The notes under the pieces are model-generated. The model saw only the letters and a list, made by a program, of their open reading frames with translations. It had not been told where the DNA came from and searched no databases. Below, in pieces: positions 17,171 to 26,764 of a DNA stretch of 64,000 bases. Made by a program: the position numbers and the translations under genes. Location: the NCBI RefSeq assembly GCF_021010565.1, contig NZ_JAJNAY010000001.1, positions 2,026,001-2,090,000 of the forward strand, in the 5' to 3' direction. This DNA is from Chryseobacterium turcicum. GTDB taxonomy: Bacteria; Bacteroidota; Bacteroidia; Flavobacteriales; Weeksellaceae. The number at the start of each line of letters is the position of its first letter. The first letter of the stretch is position 1.

Positions 17171-18100
17171 ATGAGTTCTGAAAAAGAAAGTTTCCAACAG
17201 AAAAATTTTGTTTCGAAATCTTTGTTTTACAGGTTTTCTCAGCTTGTAGGATTTCTTTTGGGAGCGAGATTTTTTGTTGCTGTCTTGCTTACTTTTGCAT
17301 TGTACGTTTCTACTTTTTTCCTTTTTAATCAGGAAGAATCTTTCAGAAAATTTGTATTTGATTTCAAAGTTCACGGGATTATTTTCTGTACCGTTTTAAG
17401 TATTCTTGCCGGCGGAATCATCAATCAGTTTTATGATTTTGAAAAAGATCACATTGTAAAACCTTTCCGGACGAGAATTCAAAGCTTTATTCAACAGAAA
17501 TATTTCCTCTATGTATATTTGGCTTTAACGGTCATTTCACTCGGAGTCGCAAGTTTTATCTCCTACAGAGTTTTAATTTTCTTTATTATTTATCAGTTTT
17601 TCATGTGGTTTTATAGCCATAAACTGAGTCGCATTTTAATTCTGAATAACCTAACTTTTGTTAGTTTAACTTTGTACCCATTTTTTGGAATGATGGTCTA
17701 TTATCAGACTTTTTCAAAGAAGGTTTTTTTGATGGCAATTTTCTTGTTTTTGATTCTTTTATGCATTGATATTGTAAAAGATACATTGACAAAAAGTGTA
17801 GATAAAGCTTTTGGTTATACTACAATCCCAAACTATTTTAAGAGTAAAAACACTAAGATTATTCTTATTTCTTTGCTGATGATAACAATGGCGGTTTCGA
17901 TGAAGCTTATTGTTAAAACTGGAATTTCAGGTTTTATGGCTTATTATTTTACTGGTGGTTTGTTTGTAATGGTTATCTGTATTTACCTTCTTTTAAACTC
18001 TTCGAGACGTACCAATTTTCTTACACTCAATATTTTACGTTTTTGGGTTTTCATAGGAATTCTTGCAATGCTGCTTAACGGAATTGAAGGTAAATTGTAG
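17171..18100 (+). CDS. UbiA family prenyltransferase
   Basis: An integral membrane protein of 309 residues with about eight hydrophobic helices. The first Asp-containing motif is NQFYDFEKDHIVKPFRTR (about 84-101), a variant of NxxxDxxxD. The second is DIVKDTLTKSVDKAFGYTTIP (about 200-220). These bind magnesium and the prenyl diphosphate. Flavobacterial relatives are often named geranylgeranylglycerol-phosphate geranylgeranyltransferase, but the acceptor here is unknown and quinone or other lipids are possible. The gap of 10 bp to the mevalonate kinase gene indicates one transcript. Confidence 0.82.
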   Translation: MSSEKESFQQKNFVSKSLFYRFSQLVGFLLGARFFVAVLLTFALYVSTFFLFNQEESFRKFVFDFKVHGIIFCTVLSILAGGIINQFYDFEKDHIVKPFRTRIQSFIQQKYFLYVYLALTVISLGVASFISYRVLIFFIIYQFFMWFYSHKLSRILILNNLTFVSLTLYPFFGMMVYYQTFSKKVFLMAIFLFLILLCIDIVKDTLTKSVDKAFGYTTIPNYFKSKNTKIILISLLMITMAVSMKLIVKTGISGFMAYYFTGGLFVMVICIYLLLNSSRRTNFLTLNILRFWVFIGILAMLLNGIEGKL

Positions 18101-18132
18101 AAAAAAAGCTTTAAAAAAGCTCAGGTTATTCT

Positions 18133-18140
18133 TACATTTG
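18133..18140 (+). promoter_or_regulatory. -7 box TACATTTG before proline dehydrogenase
   Basis: Exact TAnnTTTG, 23 nt before the ATG at 18164. Confidence 0.65.
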
Positions 18141-18163
18141 TAGAATTAAATTTAACAAAAAGA

Positions 18164-19330
18164 ATGCCCATTTTTAACGATACTAAAGTTGCATTTGCCG
18201 ATAAAACCGATGCACAGCTGAGAAAAGCCTATTGGATGTTTAAGATGATTGAACAGCCAGCTTTGACAAGTCTTGGAACTTCTGTCCTGAATTTTACTGT
18301 TCATAATAATTTTCCATTCGTCACCGGAATTGTAAAAAACACTTTGTTTGAGCAGTTTGTAGGGGGTGAAACTCGTGAAGAAAGTATGAAAGTTGTAAAG
18401 CAGCTTTTCAAAAGAGGAGTTGGAAGTATTTTCGATTATTCGATAGAAGGGAAAGAAGAAGAAGAAGCTTTTGATGCAGTCTGTAAAGAGATTAAAGATA
18501 TCGTTAGATTTTCAGTGGGAAATCCTGCCATTCCATTTATTGTTTTTAAACCTACAGCATTCGGAAGAATTGACTTGTATGAAGCGGTGGGAAAAGGTTC
18601 AGAGCTAACTTCAAGCCAAAAAGAAGAATGGCAAAGAGTCGTAAAAAGATTTGACGAAGTTTGCCAACTTTGCCATGAGAACAATAAAAAAGTAATGGTT
18701 GATGCAGAAGAAACCTGGATGCAAGATGCGGCAGACCTGCTTTGTGAAGAGATGATGGAGAAATATAATCAGGAAAAACCGATTGTTTGGAACACCATCC
18801 AAATGTACAGAACCGGCCGCCTAGAGTATATGGAGCAGAATCTTCAGAGAGCCAGAGAAAAGAATTATTTTATTGGCTATAAAATTGTTCGTGGTGCATA
18901 CATGGAAAAAGAAAGAGCGAGAGCTGCAGAAAAAGGGTATGCAGATCCTATACAGCCTACAAAAGATGCTTCAGATAAAAATTATAATGCAGGAATCGAT
19001 TTTGTAATGAATCATTTGGATAAAGTTTCTGCGTTTTTTGGAACTCACAACGAGATATCTTCTGAATTGGTGATGGATAAAATGAAGGCTAACGGTCTTG
19101 AAAACAGCCATCCAAATATCCATTTTGGACAGCTTTATGGGATGAGTGATAACATTACATTTTATTTGTCTGACAAAGGATATAATGCAGCAAAATATCT
19201 TCCTTATGGTCCTGTAAAAGATGTTGTTCCTTATCTTACCAGAAGAGCGAGAGAAAATACTTCGGTGGCCGGACAAACCGGAAGAGAATTAGGATTAATT
19301 AAAAAAGAATTAGATAGAAGAAAGAAATAA
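18164..19330 (+). CDS. Proline dehydrogenase
   Basis: A monofunctional FAD-dependent proline dehydrogenase of 388 residues, oxidising proline to pyrroline-5-carboxylate and passing electrons to the membrane quinones. The TIM-barrel domain covers most of the protein. Recognisable segments are MVDAEETWMQDAADLL, NTIQMYRTGRLEYM, FIGYKIVRGAYMEKERARA, the AFFGTHNEISS strand, and the C-terminal YLTRRARENTSVAGQTGRELGLI that contacts substrate. The aldehyde dehydrogenase half of PutA is absent, as is normal in this group; the partner must be elsewhere. Own promoter and terminator: a monocistronic gene. Confidence 0.94.
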   Translation: MPIFNDTKVAFADKTDAQLRKAYWMFKMIEQPALTSLGTSVLNFTVHNNFPFVTGIVKNTLFEQFVGGETREESMKVVKQLFKRGVGSIFDYSIEGKEEEEAFDAVCKEIKDIVRFSVGNPAIPFIVFKPTAFGRIDLYEAVGKGSELTSSQKEEWQRVVKRFDEVCQLCHENNKKVMVDAEETWMQDAADLLCEEMMEKYNQEKPIVWNTIQMYRTGRLEYMEQNLQRAREKNYFIGYKIVRGAYMEKERARAAEKGYADPIQPTKDASDKNYNAGIDFVMNHLDKVSAFFGTHNEISSELVMDKMKANGLENSHPNIHFGQLYGMSDNITFYLSDKGYNAAKYLPYGPVKDVVPYLTRRARENTSVAGQTGRELGLIKKELDRRKK

Positions 19331-19352
19331 TTTATTTTGTCATATATTGAAG

Positions 19353-19380
19353 AAACTTCGTTGAATACGAAGTTTTTTTT
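19353..19380 (+). terminator. Terminator of proline dehydrogenase
   Basis: AAACTTCG / CGAAGTTT stem, 7-nt loop, eight T. Confidence 0.85.
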
Positions 19381-19516
19381 GTTATTGACTTTTTTTTGGA
19401 CGTGTATCTTTTTAATAAATTATTGATTTTATTAAAAAGATATTGGTTTTGTAATATGTTTATTGTCAGTTAAATAGGTTTTAATTATATTAGTTTACCA
19501 ATAAAAATTAATAATT

Positions 19517-20535
19517 ATGAACAAAAAATTACTTTTGCTACTATTCTTTTAGCAAATTTTACAATCCCACAGACCTATAATAATGGAGGTTTAAGCACAG
19601 GAGCTACATCTAAAAGTGGAGGCGCTGCATCTACGGGATACACATGGTCTGAGCTTCAGAATAATACTGGAAATACTACAGAATCTAATATAAGTTTAGG
19701 ATAAGGAGGTACGTACAGCTCTACAACAGCAAGTTTTTTTCTTGCTGATGATTTTACAATACCTGTAGGTTCTCAGTGGCAGATAAGCAGTGTTGATTTT
19801 TTTGCTTATCAGACAAGCTATACAGGAACAACTTCCCCATTCAACACGGTTAGGGTTAATATTTATAGTTCAGACCCATCTATTACAGGTGCTGTAAGTG
19901 TTTTTGGAGATGACACTACTAATAGATTTAGTTCTAGCGTAGATTCAAATATATACAGAATAGGGAATAGTATTATTCCAACTACTACTGCTGCACCATT
20001 AACAAATAGAAAGATTTGGAAAGTAACAGCAAATACTCCTGTTACTTTAGGCGCTGGTACTTATTGGATAAAATATCAGTTGCAAAATGTAGTTACTGCT
20101 AATTCAGGGTTCTTTCCGCCTGTTACGATTGCTGACAGTAGAGGATTGCCTACTTTTAATGCTAAGCAATTGGATGCAATAGGAGGTGTATGGTCATCCC
20201 CTGTAGACGGTGGAAATCCTGCGACAGCACCCGATGTACCTATAGATATGCCGTTTGTTATCACCTATACTTCTGCTACTTTAGGTACAAAGGAGGTAGT
20301 GCAATATGACAATAGAATACAGGTTTATCCTAATCCTGTAAAAGATGTTTTTAAGATCAATAATCCAGAAAAGCTTCAAATAGTTTCTGTTGAAGTGATG
20401 GATGCAACGGGTAGAGTTGTGAAAGTATTGAAAGGATCGGAAGAATATAATGTGTCAGATTTACCAAAAGGAAGTTATATTCTTAAAATTTTAAATAATG
20501 AAAGTCCTAAAATTACCAAACTTATAAAGCAGTAA
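19517..20535 (+). pseudogene. T9SS cargo gene broken by a frameshift and an in-frame stop
   Basis: From ATG 19517 the frame reads MNKK then runs to a TAG at once. One extra A in the run of six A at 19521-19526 would restore a signal peptide (MNKKITFATILLANF) and join the long downstream frame. That frame also has a TAA at 19702-19704 (...ISLG-stop-GGTYSS). Beyond it, about 270 codons are open and read as a beta-sandwich secreted protein ending in a type A sorting domain (YPNPVKD, VMDATGRVVKV, LPKGSYILKI, KLIKQ). Two independent lesions argue for a decayed gene; an error in the A run could explain only one. Its 3' 105 bp recur at about 25249-25352. Confidence 0.8.
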
Positions 20536-20639
20536 TTTTTATATTTATAGAGCCTGATTTTTCTGATCAGGCTTTTTTTATGGCTCAAAACTTCCAAATT
20601 TTCCATTTTCGTAGAACAAGATAATACGTTTTATCTTAC
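20430..20639. repeat. Left copy of the ~210-bp duplicated flank of the repeat array
   Basis: Contains the last ~35 codons of the T9SS gene, the terminator and, on the minus strand, the final ~20 codons of an XRE regulator (reading KIKRIILFYENGKF, then GSFEP and stop). The right copy at 25249-25456 has the same three parts in the same order. Here the XRE part is only a stump; the intact gene is at the right edge. Confidence 0.85.
20551..20579 (+). terminator. Terminator after the broken T9SS gene
   Basis: AGCCTGAT / ATCAGGCT stem with seven T. A diverged copy is at 25369-25393. Confidence 0.8.
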
Positions 20640-20696
20640 TGTTTTTATTTCAAGTATTTCATCATTCGATTTTTCTGATTTTAAGAGTTGATAATT

Positions 20697-23600
20697 ATAA
20701 AAAACAGTTGTTTTTTTTGCTTTAAAATAAAAAAACGAGAATGAATTATTGTGAAATTCCTTCAGGTTTTTCAGATAAGTAATCATTAAAAAGGTCAAAT
20801 TGTCTATGATTTTAGCAGGAATAATTACGGAGATTTTGAAAGTTTTAGTTGAATAAATTGCATCAAATTGACGGGGCAAAAGTGTGTTTTCAGAGCTGAG
20901 AATTTCTAAAATAGCAGTTACTTTTTTTGCTTTAAAATAAAAAAACGAGAATGAATTATTGTGAAATTCCTTTAGATTTTTTTAGATAAATAATCTTTAA
21001 AAATTTCAAATTATCTCTGATTTTAGCAGGAATAATTATGGGTGTTTTGAAGGTTTTATAAACGAATAAATTGCATCAAAACTGTTGGGTTAAAATGTAA
21101 TTTATGGGTTGGAAATTGCCGAAATAACTGTTGCTTTTTGTGTCTGAAAACTTAAAAAATGAGCTTGAATTATTGTGGAATCCCTTTGGTTTTTCAGATA
21201 AGTAATCTTTAAAAAGGTCAAATTATTTCTGATTTTTGCAGGAATAATTACGGATATTTTGAAAGTTTTTGATAAATATATTGCATCAAATCGACGGAAC
21301 AAAATGTGTTTTTAAAGTTGAGAATTGCCAAAATAACAGTTGTTTTTTTTGACTTGAAAACTAAAATCCTAGCTTAAATTATTGTAATTTTCTTGTAATT
21401 TTCAGAGTAAAAAGCGCTAAAAAAAACCTTTAAAAATGTTCAATTAAATTCCGAATTTTAAGAAAAAGTACTGTTGATTTTAAACAAATTAGAGACTGAA
21501 ATTGCATCAAAACTGTTGGGCTAAAATGTAATTTATGGGTTGAAAATTACCAAAATAACAGTTACTTTTTGTGTCTGAAAACTTAAATAGTGAGCTTGAA
21601 TTATTGTGAAATTTCTTCAGATAAGTAATCTTTAAAAAGGTCAAATTATTTCTGATTTTAGCAGGAATAATTACGGATATTTTGAAAGTTTTAGATGAGT
21701 AAATTGAATCAAATTGACGGGACAAAAATGTATTTTCAAGGTTGAGAATTGCCAAAATAAAAGTTGTTTTTTTTGCTTAAAAAGTAAAAGTGGAGCTTAA
21801 ATTCTTGTGTTTTTTCAGGGTAAATAATCCTAAAAAAGTTGAATTAAATTCTATTTCAAATACGAATTTAATGAAAAATTCAGGTTGATTTAAAAAAAAA
21901 TAGAGATTAAAATTGCATCAAAACTGTTGAGTGAAAATGTAATTTATGGGTTGGGAATTGCCGAAATAACAGTTGCTTTTTTTGCTTGAGACCTACAATT
22001 TGAGCTTAAATTATTGTGAAATTCCTTCAGATTTTTCAAATAAGTAATCTTTAAAAAGGTCAATTTGTCTCAGATTTTAGCAGGAATAATTACGGATATT
22101 TTGAAAGTTTTAGATGAATAAATTGCATCAAATCGAAGGGATAAAAGTGTGTTTTCAAGGTTGAGAATTGCCAAAATAACAGTTGCTTTTTGTTTCTGAA
22201 AACTTAAAAAATGAGCATAGTTATTGTAAAATTCCTTCAGATTTTTCAGATAAATAATCTTTAAAAAGTTAAAATTATCTCTGATTTTAGCTGGAATAAT
22301 TACGAATATTTTGAAGGTTTTTGATAAATAAATTGCATCAAATTGACGTGGTAAAAGTGTGTTTTAAGGTTGAGAATTCCCAAAATAACAGTTACTTTTT
22401 GTTTCTGAAAACTTAAAAAATGAGCTTAAATTATTGTGAGATTCCTTTAGATTTTTTAGATAAATAATCTTTAAAAATTTTAATTTATCTCTGATTTTAG
22501 CAGGAATAATTACGGAGATTTTAAAAGTTTTAGATGAATAAATTGCATCAAATTGAAGGGGCAAAAGTATGTTTTCAGAACTGAGAATTTCTAAAATTTC
22601 AGTTACTTTTTTTGTTTGAAAACTAAAAAGAAGCTTAAATCATTTGAAATTCCTTCATTTTTTTTCAGATAAATAATCTTTAAAAAGCTCAAATTATCTC
22701 TGATTTTAGCAGGAATAATTACGGAGATTTTGAAAGTTTTAGATGAATAAATTGCATCAAATTGACTGAACAAAAATGTGTTTTCGGGGTTGAGAATTGC
22801 CAAAATAACAGTTGTTTTCTCGTGTCTTAAAATTAAAAATGAGCTTAAATTGCTATGGTTTTTTCTCGAAATTATCAAGATAAATAATCCTTAACAAGTT
22901 CAAATTTTCTCAATTCAAATTAAGAATTTAGTAGGAATAATTACGGATATTTTGAAAGCTTTAGATGAATAAATTGCATCAAATCGAAGGAATAAAAATG
23001 TGTTTTTAGGTTTGAGAATTGCTAAAATAGCAGTTACTTTTTGTGTCTGAAAACTTAAAAATGAACATGGATTATTGTGAAATTCCTTCAGGTTTTCAGA
23101 TAAATTATCTCTGATTTTAGCAGGAATAATTACGGATATTTTGAAAGTTTTTGATAAATAAATTGCATCAATTCTCAACCCTAAAAATATATTTTTAGGG
23201 TTGAGAATTGCCGAGATAACAGTTGTTTTTTTATCTGAAAACTAAAATTTGAGCTTAGATTATTGTAAAATTCCTTCAAATTTTTCAGATAAATAATCTT
23301 AAAAAAGTTCAAATTATCTCTGATTTTAGCAGGAATAATTACGGGAATTTTGAAGATTTCAGATGAATAAATTCCATCAAATTGACGGAATAAAAATGTG
23401 TTTTTAGGGTTGATGATTGCTAAAATAACAGTTGCTTTTTTGTTTGAAAATTCAAAACTGAGTTTAAATTACTATGAGTTTTTCTCGAAATTTCAAGGTA
23501 AATAATCCTTAAAACTTCAAATTATCTCTATTCAAATTAAGAATTTATTAGGATTAATTACGAAGATTTTGAAAGTTTTAGACGAATAAATTGCATCAAA

Positions 23601-25240
23601 TTGACGGAACAAGAATGTGTTTTAAGGTTGAGAATTGCCAAAATAACAGTTACTTTTTAGTGTCTTAAAATTAAAAAATGAGCTTGAATTATTGTGAAAT
23701 TCCTTCAGGTTTTTTAGGTGAATAATACTGAAAAAGTTCAAATTACCTCTATTCAAATTAAGAATTTATTAGGATTAATTACGAAGATTTTGAAAGTTTT
23801 AGATGAATAAATTGCATCAAATCGAAGGAACAAAAATGTATTTTTAGGTTTGAGAATTGCCGAGATAACAGTTGTTTTTTTATCTGGAAACTAAAATTTG
23901 AGCTTAGATTATTGTGATATTCCTTCAAATTTTTCAGATAAATAATCTTTAAAAAGTTCAAATTATCTCTGATTTTAGCAGGAATAATTACGGGAGTTTT
24001 GAAGATTTCAGATGAATAAATTCCATCAAATTGACGGAATAAAAATGTGTTTTTAGGGTTGAGGATTGCTAAAGTAACAGTTGCTTTTTTGTTTGAAAAT
24101 TTAAAACTGAGTTTAAATTACTATGAGTTTTTCTCGAAATTTCAAGGTAAATAATCCTTAAAACTTCAAATTATCTCTATTCAAATTAAGAATTTATTAG
24201 GATTAATTACGAAGATTTTGAAAGTTTTAGACGAATAAATTGCATCAAATTGACGGAACAAGAATGTGTTTTAAGGTTGAGAATTGCCAAAATAACAGTT
24301 ACTTTTTAGTGTCTTAAAATTAAAAAATGAGCTTGAATTATTGTGAAATTCCTTCAGGTTTTTTAGGTGAATAATACTGAAAAAGTTCAAATTACCTCTA
24401 TTCAAATTAAGAATTTATTAGGATTAATTACGAAGATTTTGAAAGTTTTAGATGAATAAATTGCATCAAATCGAAGGAACAAAAATGTATTTTTAGGTTT
24501 GAGAATTGCCGAGATAACAGTTGTTTTTTTATCTGGAAACTAAAATTTGAGCTTAGATTATTGTGATATTCCTTCAAATTTTTCAGATAAATAATCTTTA
24601 AAAAGTTCAAATTATCTCTGATTTTAGCAGGAATAATTACGGGAGTTTTGAAGATTTCAGATGAATAAATTCCATCAAATTGACGGAATAAAAATGTGTT
24701 TTTAGGGTTGAGGATTGCTAAAGTAACAGTTGCTTTTTTGTTTGAAAATTTAAAACTGAGTTTAAATTACTATGAGTTTTTCTCGAAATTTCAAGGTAAA
24801 TAATCCTTAAAACTTCAAATTATCTCTATTCAAATTAAGAATTTATTAGGATTAATTACGAAGATTTTGAAAGTTTTAGACGAATAAATTGCATCAAATT
24901 GACGGAACAAGAATGTGTTTTAAGGTTGAGAATTGCCAAAATAACAGTTACTTTTTAGTGTCTTAAAATTAAAAAATGAGCTTGAATTATTGTGAAATTC
25001 CTTCAGGTTTTCCAGATAAATAATCTTTAAAAAAGGTCAAATTATCTCTGATTTTAGCAAGAATAATTATGGATATTTTAAAAGTTTTAGATGAATAAAT
25101 TGCATCAAATCGATGCAACAAAAGTGTGTTTTCAGAGGCGAGAATTGCCAGAATAATAGTTGTTTTTTTTGATTTGAAAACTAAAATCCGAGCTTAAATT
25201 ATTGTGACATTTCTTCGTGTTTTTAATATGAATAGCCCTA
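20697..25240. repeat. Satellite-like tandem array, ~210-bp unit, about 21 copies
   Basis: Anchored on GCATCAAA (or close variants), units start at about 20860, 21073, 21283, 21504, 21707, 21915, 22125, 22335, 22545, 22753, 22975, 23165, 23376, 23593, 23813, 24024, 24242, 24462, 24673, 24891 and 25101, with steps of 190-222 bp. Most units share AACAGTTGCTTTTT, GAATTATTGTGAAATTCC, TAGCAGGAATAATTACGG and AAGTTTTAGATGAATAAATT. Units at 21073, 21504 and 21915 are a distinct subtype with GCATCAAAACTGTTGGG, alternating with the common type. The array is very AT-rich. Short minus-strand frames with similar peptides appear in many units, but they are broken at different places and lack start signals, so I treat the array as non-coding. 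Confidence 0.93.
23376..25009. repeat. 649-bp higher-order repeat inside the array
   Basis: Three successive units (211 + 218 + 220 bp) repeat as a block: 23376, 24024 and 24673 begin the copies, and the third breaks off near 25009. Copies 2 and 3 look identical where they overlap; copy 1 differs from copy 2 at only a few positions in its first 120 bp. A recent block duplication, or an assembly ambiguity, explains the identity. Confidence 0.88.
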
Positions 25241-25248
25241 AAAACCTT

Positions 25249-25456
25249 GAAAGAATTGGAAGAATATTATGTGTCAGAATTACCAAAAAGAAGTTTTATT
25301 TTTAAAATTTTAAATAATGAAAGTCCAAAAATTAGCAAACTGATAAAGTAGTAATTTTATATTTATAGAGCCTGATTTTTTAAATTAGGCTTTCTTATGG
25401 TTCGAAACTTTCAAATTTTCCATTTTCGTAAAATAAAATAATTCGCTTTATCTTAT
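25249..25456. repeat. Right copy of the duplicated flank of the array
   Basis: Matches 20430-20639 at an offset of about 4.82 kb. It begins with a T9SS 3' remnant on the + strand (VSELPKRSF..., then NNESPKISKLIK and stop) without any upstream gene, then a diverged terminator at 25369-25393, then the true 3' end of the minus-strand XRE gene. Confidence 0.85.
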
Positions 25457-25922
25457 TTGTTTGATTATCAATTACTTGGTTTATGATTTGTTCGTTTGGT
25501 TTTCCTAATTGCTGAGAATCGAATATTTTCTCGTTTGCTTTACTTTGATACGTTTTAACGGATTCTGAAGGGCTCTCAATAATGGCCGATTCTTCAAATT
25601 CTTTGCTGCCAAAATCTTTATCGCTATTTATCATGGTAAATAAATCGGGTAGGGAAGTAGGTTTTACCTTTCCTTCCGTTACCGGTTCTTCTGTATCGGG
25701 AAGTTCAGATTTTAGCATTTCACCTTCTCCAGTAACCAACCAATCCCATAAAATTTCTGGAAAACGAGATTTTATTTTGATGATAAATTCTAGAGAAGGT
25801 TTATTTCTTCCTGATGTTATGTGAGAAATAGATGACCGTTGTACATCTACTTCATCTGCAAATTCGGAAGGAGTAAACCCCGAATATTCTATAACTTTTG
25901 AAATTCTTTCATTTAAATTCAT
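25395..25922 (-). CDS. XRE family helix-turn-helix regulator
   Basis: A 175-residue DNA-binding protein read from the ATG at 25922. A longer frame from 26051 would add a hydrophobic, AT-driven extension across the promoter and is rejected. Residues about 5-60 are a Cro/C1-type HTH: ISKVIEYSGFTPSEFADEVDVQRSSISHITSGRNKPSLEFIIKI. The WDWLVTGEGEMLKS segment after it is common in Bacteroidota XRE regulators. The C-terminal ~100 residues are polar and end KIKRIILFYENGKFESFEP. The promoter region contains four spaced TAnnTTTG/ACAAATGTAAA elements, one a palindrome, suggesting autoregulation. A stump of the same C terminus lies across the repeat array. Confidence 0.88.
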   Translation of the reverse strand: MNLNERISKVIEYSGFTPSEFADEVDVQRSSISHITSGRNKPSLEFIIKIKSRFPEILWDWLVTGEGEMLKSELPDTEEPVTEGKVKPTSLPDLFTMINSDKDFGSKEFEESAIIESPSESVKTYQSKANEKIFDSQQLGKPNEQIINQVIDNQTNKIKRIILFYENGKFESFEP

Positions 25923-25943
25923 ACAAGAAGATATAAAATTGTA

Positions 25944-26067
25944 TTTACAAATGTAAATAATAAATTTACAAAACACAAATACAAATGTAAACAGTTTTGA
26001 ATTCTTAAATGTACAAAAGTAAATAGTGTTAAGTAGTTGTAAAGCAGACACTTAAAACAAATGTAAA
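25944..26067 (-). promoter_or_regulatory. XRE promoter/operator region with four iterated elements
   Basis: TTTACAAATGTAAA (25944-25957) is an inverted repeat with a 2-nt centre, and its minus strand contains the -7 box TACATTTG (25948-25955), 25 nt before the start codon. Related sites follow at 25980-25991 (TACAAATGTAAA), 26012-26023 (TACAAAAGTAAA) and 26057-26067 (ACAAATGTAAA); each also reads TAnnTTTG on the minus strand. Spacings are 34, 31 and 45 bp. Confidence 0.65.
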
Positions 26068-26736
26068 ATTTGAGCAGTTAAATTACTAAACAATGTTTCC
26101 ACAATCTATTGCTGATAAGTAATACCTAAAGTAAATGAAGATGTAAGATGGATATTGTAAATTTGAAAAATAATTGTGAGTAAATTAGACTGTTAAATTT
26201 GATTTTTTAGTGATTAATAAAAAGATTTACCTTCTTTAAAGCTTTATAGAGTAGGATAGGGTCTAGATATCATTAGAAGGCAATTTTTGTAAGTGTTTCT
26301 ATTGGTGAAATAGGTGTCTTTTACTATAGATACTCGCTTTTAATGATTTTTAAAAATGAATATTCTATATGCGGGTATTTATTTTTAAAGTATTGTATTA
26401 AAAGTCATATTCGAAGGTCGATTTTATCCTTATTCCGATGAATTAAACTTAAAGTTATCCGCAATTAACATTTGTATATCGTGTTAAATGTTGATTTTGT
26501 CCACAAATTATTTGTTTGAGTTAGTTTTACTCATTTTGCTAAAAATAGTAATATTCAGACTTAAAGAATGTTTAATCTATCACTACATTTAAACAATATA
26601 AATTAATGATTTTCAACTACTTAAGTGTTTCTTATTGAAATATTGCTAATCCACAATTTAACTAACAGACAAAATGACAATATCTACTGTTTAGTAATGT
26701 TACATGTGTAAATCTTATCTTTATAGCTAAAATTGT
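26068..26736. other. Long AT-rich non-coding gap with DnaA-box-like 9-mers
   Basis: No ORF of note lies between the divergent XRE and M14 peptidase genes. Same-orientation near matches to TTATCCACA occur at 26455-26463 (TTATCCGCA), 26497-26505 (TTGTCCACA) and 26647-26655 (TAATCCACA), each with one mismatch; a weaker one is at 26095-26103. Gene orientation does not switch here in the way expected at an origin, so the meaning is open. Confidence 0.35.
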
Positions 26737-26744
26737 TAATTTTG
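26737..26744 (+). promoter_or_regulatory. -7 box TAATTTTG before the M14 peptidase
   Basis: Exact TAnnTTTG, 20 nt before the ATG at 26765. Confidence 0.6.
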
Positions 26745-26764
26745 AAAAATGTAAATTATTATTA

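Noticed and set aside
20631..24610. Repeated minus-strand frames of 60-90 codons with similar peptides inside array 1
   Set aside because: They follow the DNA repeat, break at different points, have no start signals or terminators, and their composition is that of AT-rich DNA read in one frame. The two identical 60-codon frames at 23779 and 24428 only reflect the 649-bp block.
25923..26051. 43-residue N-terminal extension of the XRE protein
   Set aside because: It runs through the promoter and operator repeats and has a composition of chance coding; the ATG at 25922 starts the conserved HTH.
19517..26764. Integrative element or prophage around the arrays
   Set aside because: No integrase, transposase, phage structural gene or terminal attachment repeat was seen. 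The flanking duplication is made of chromosomal gene ends.
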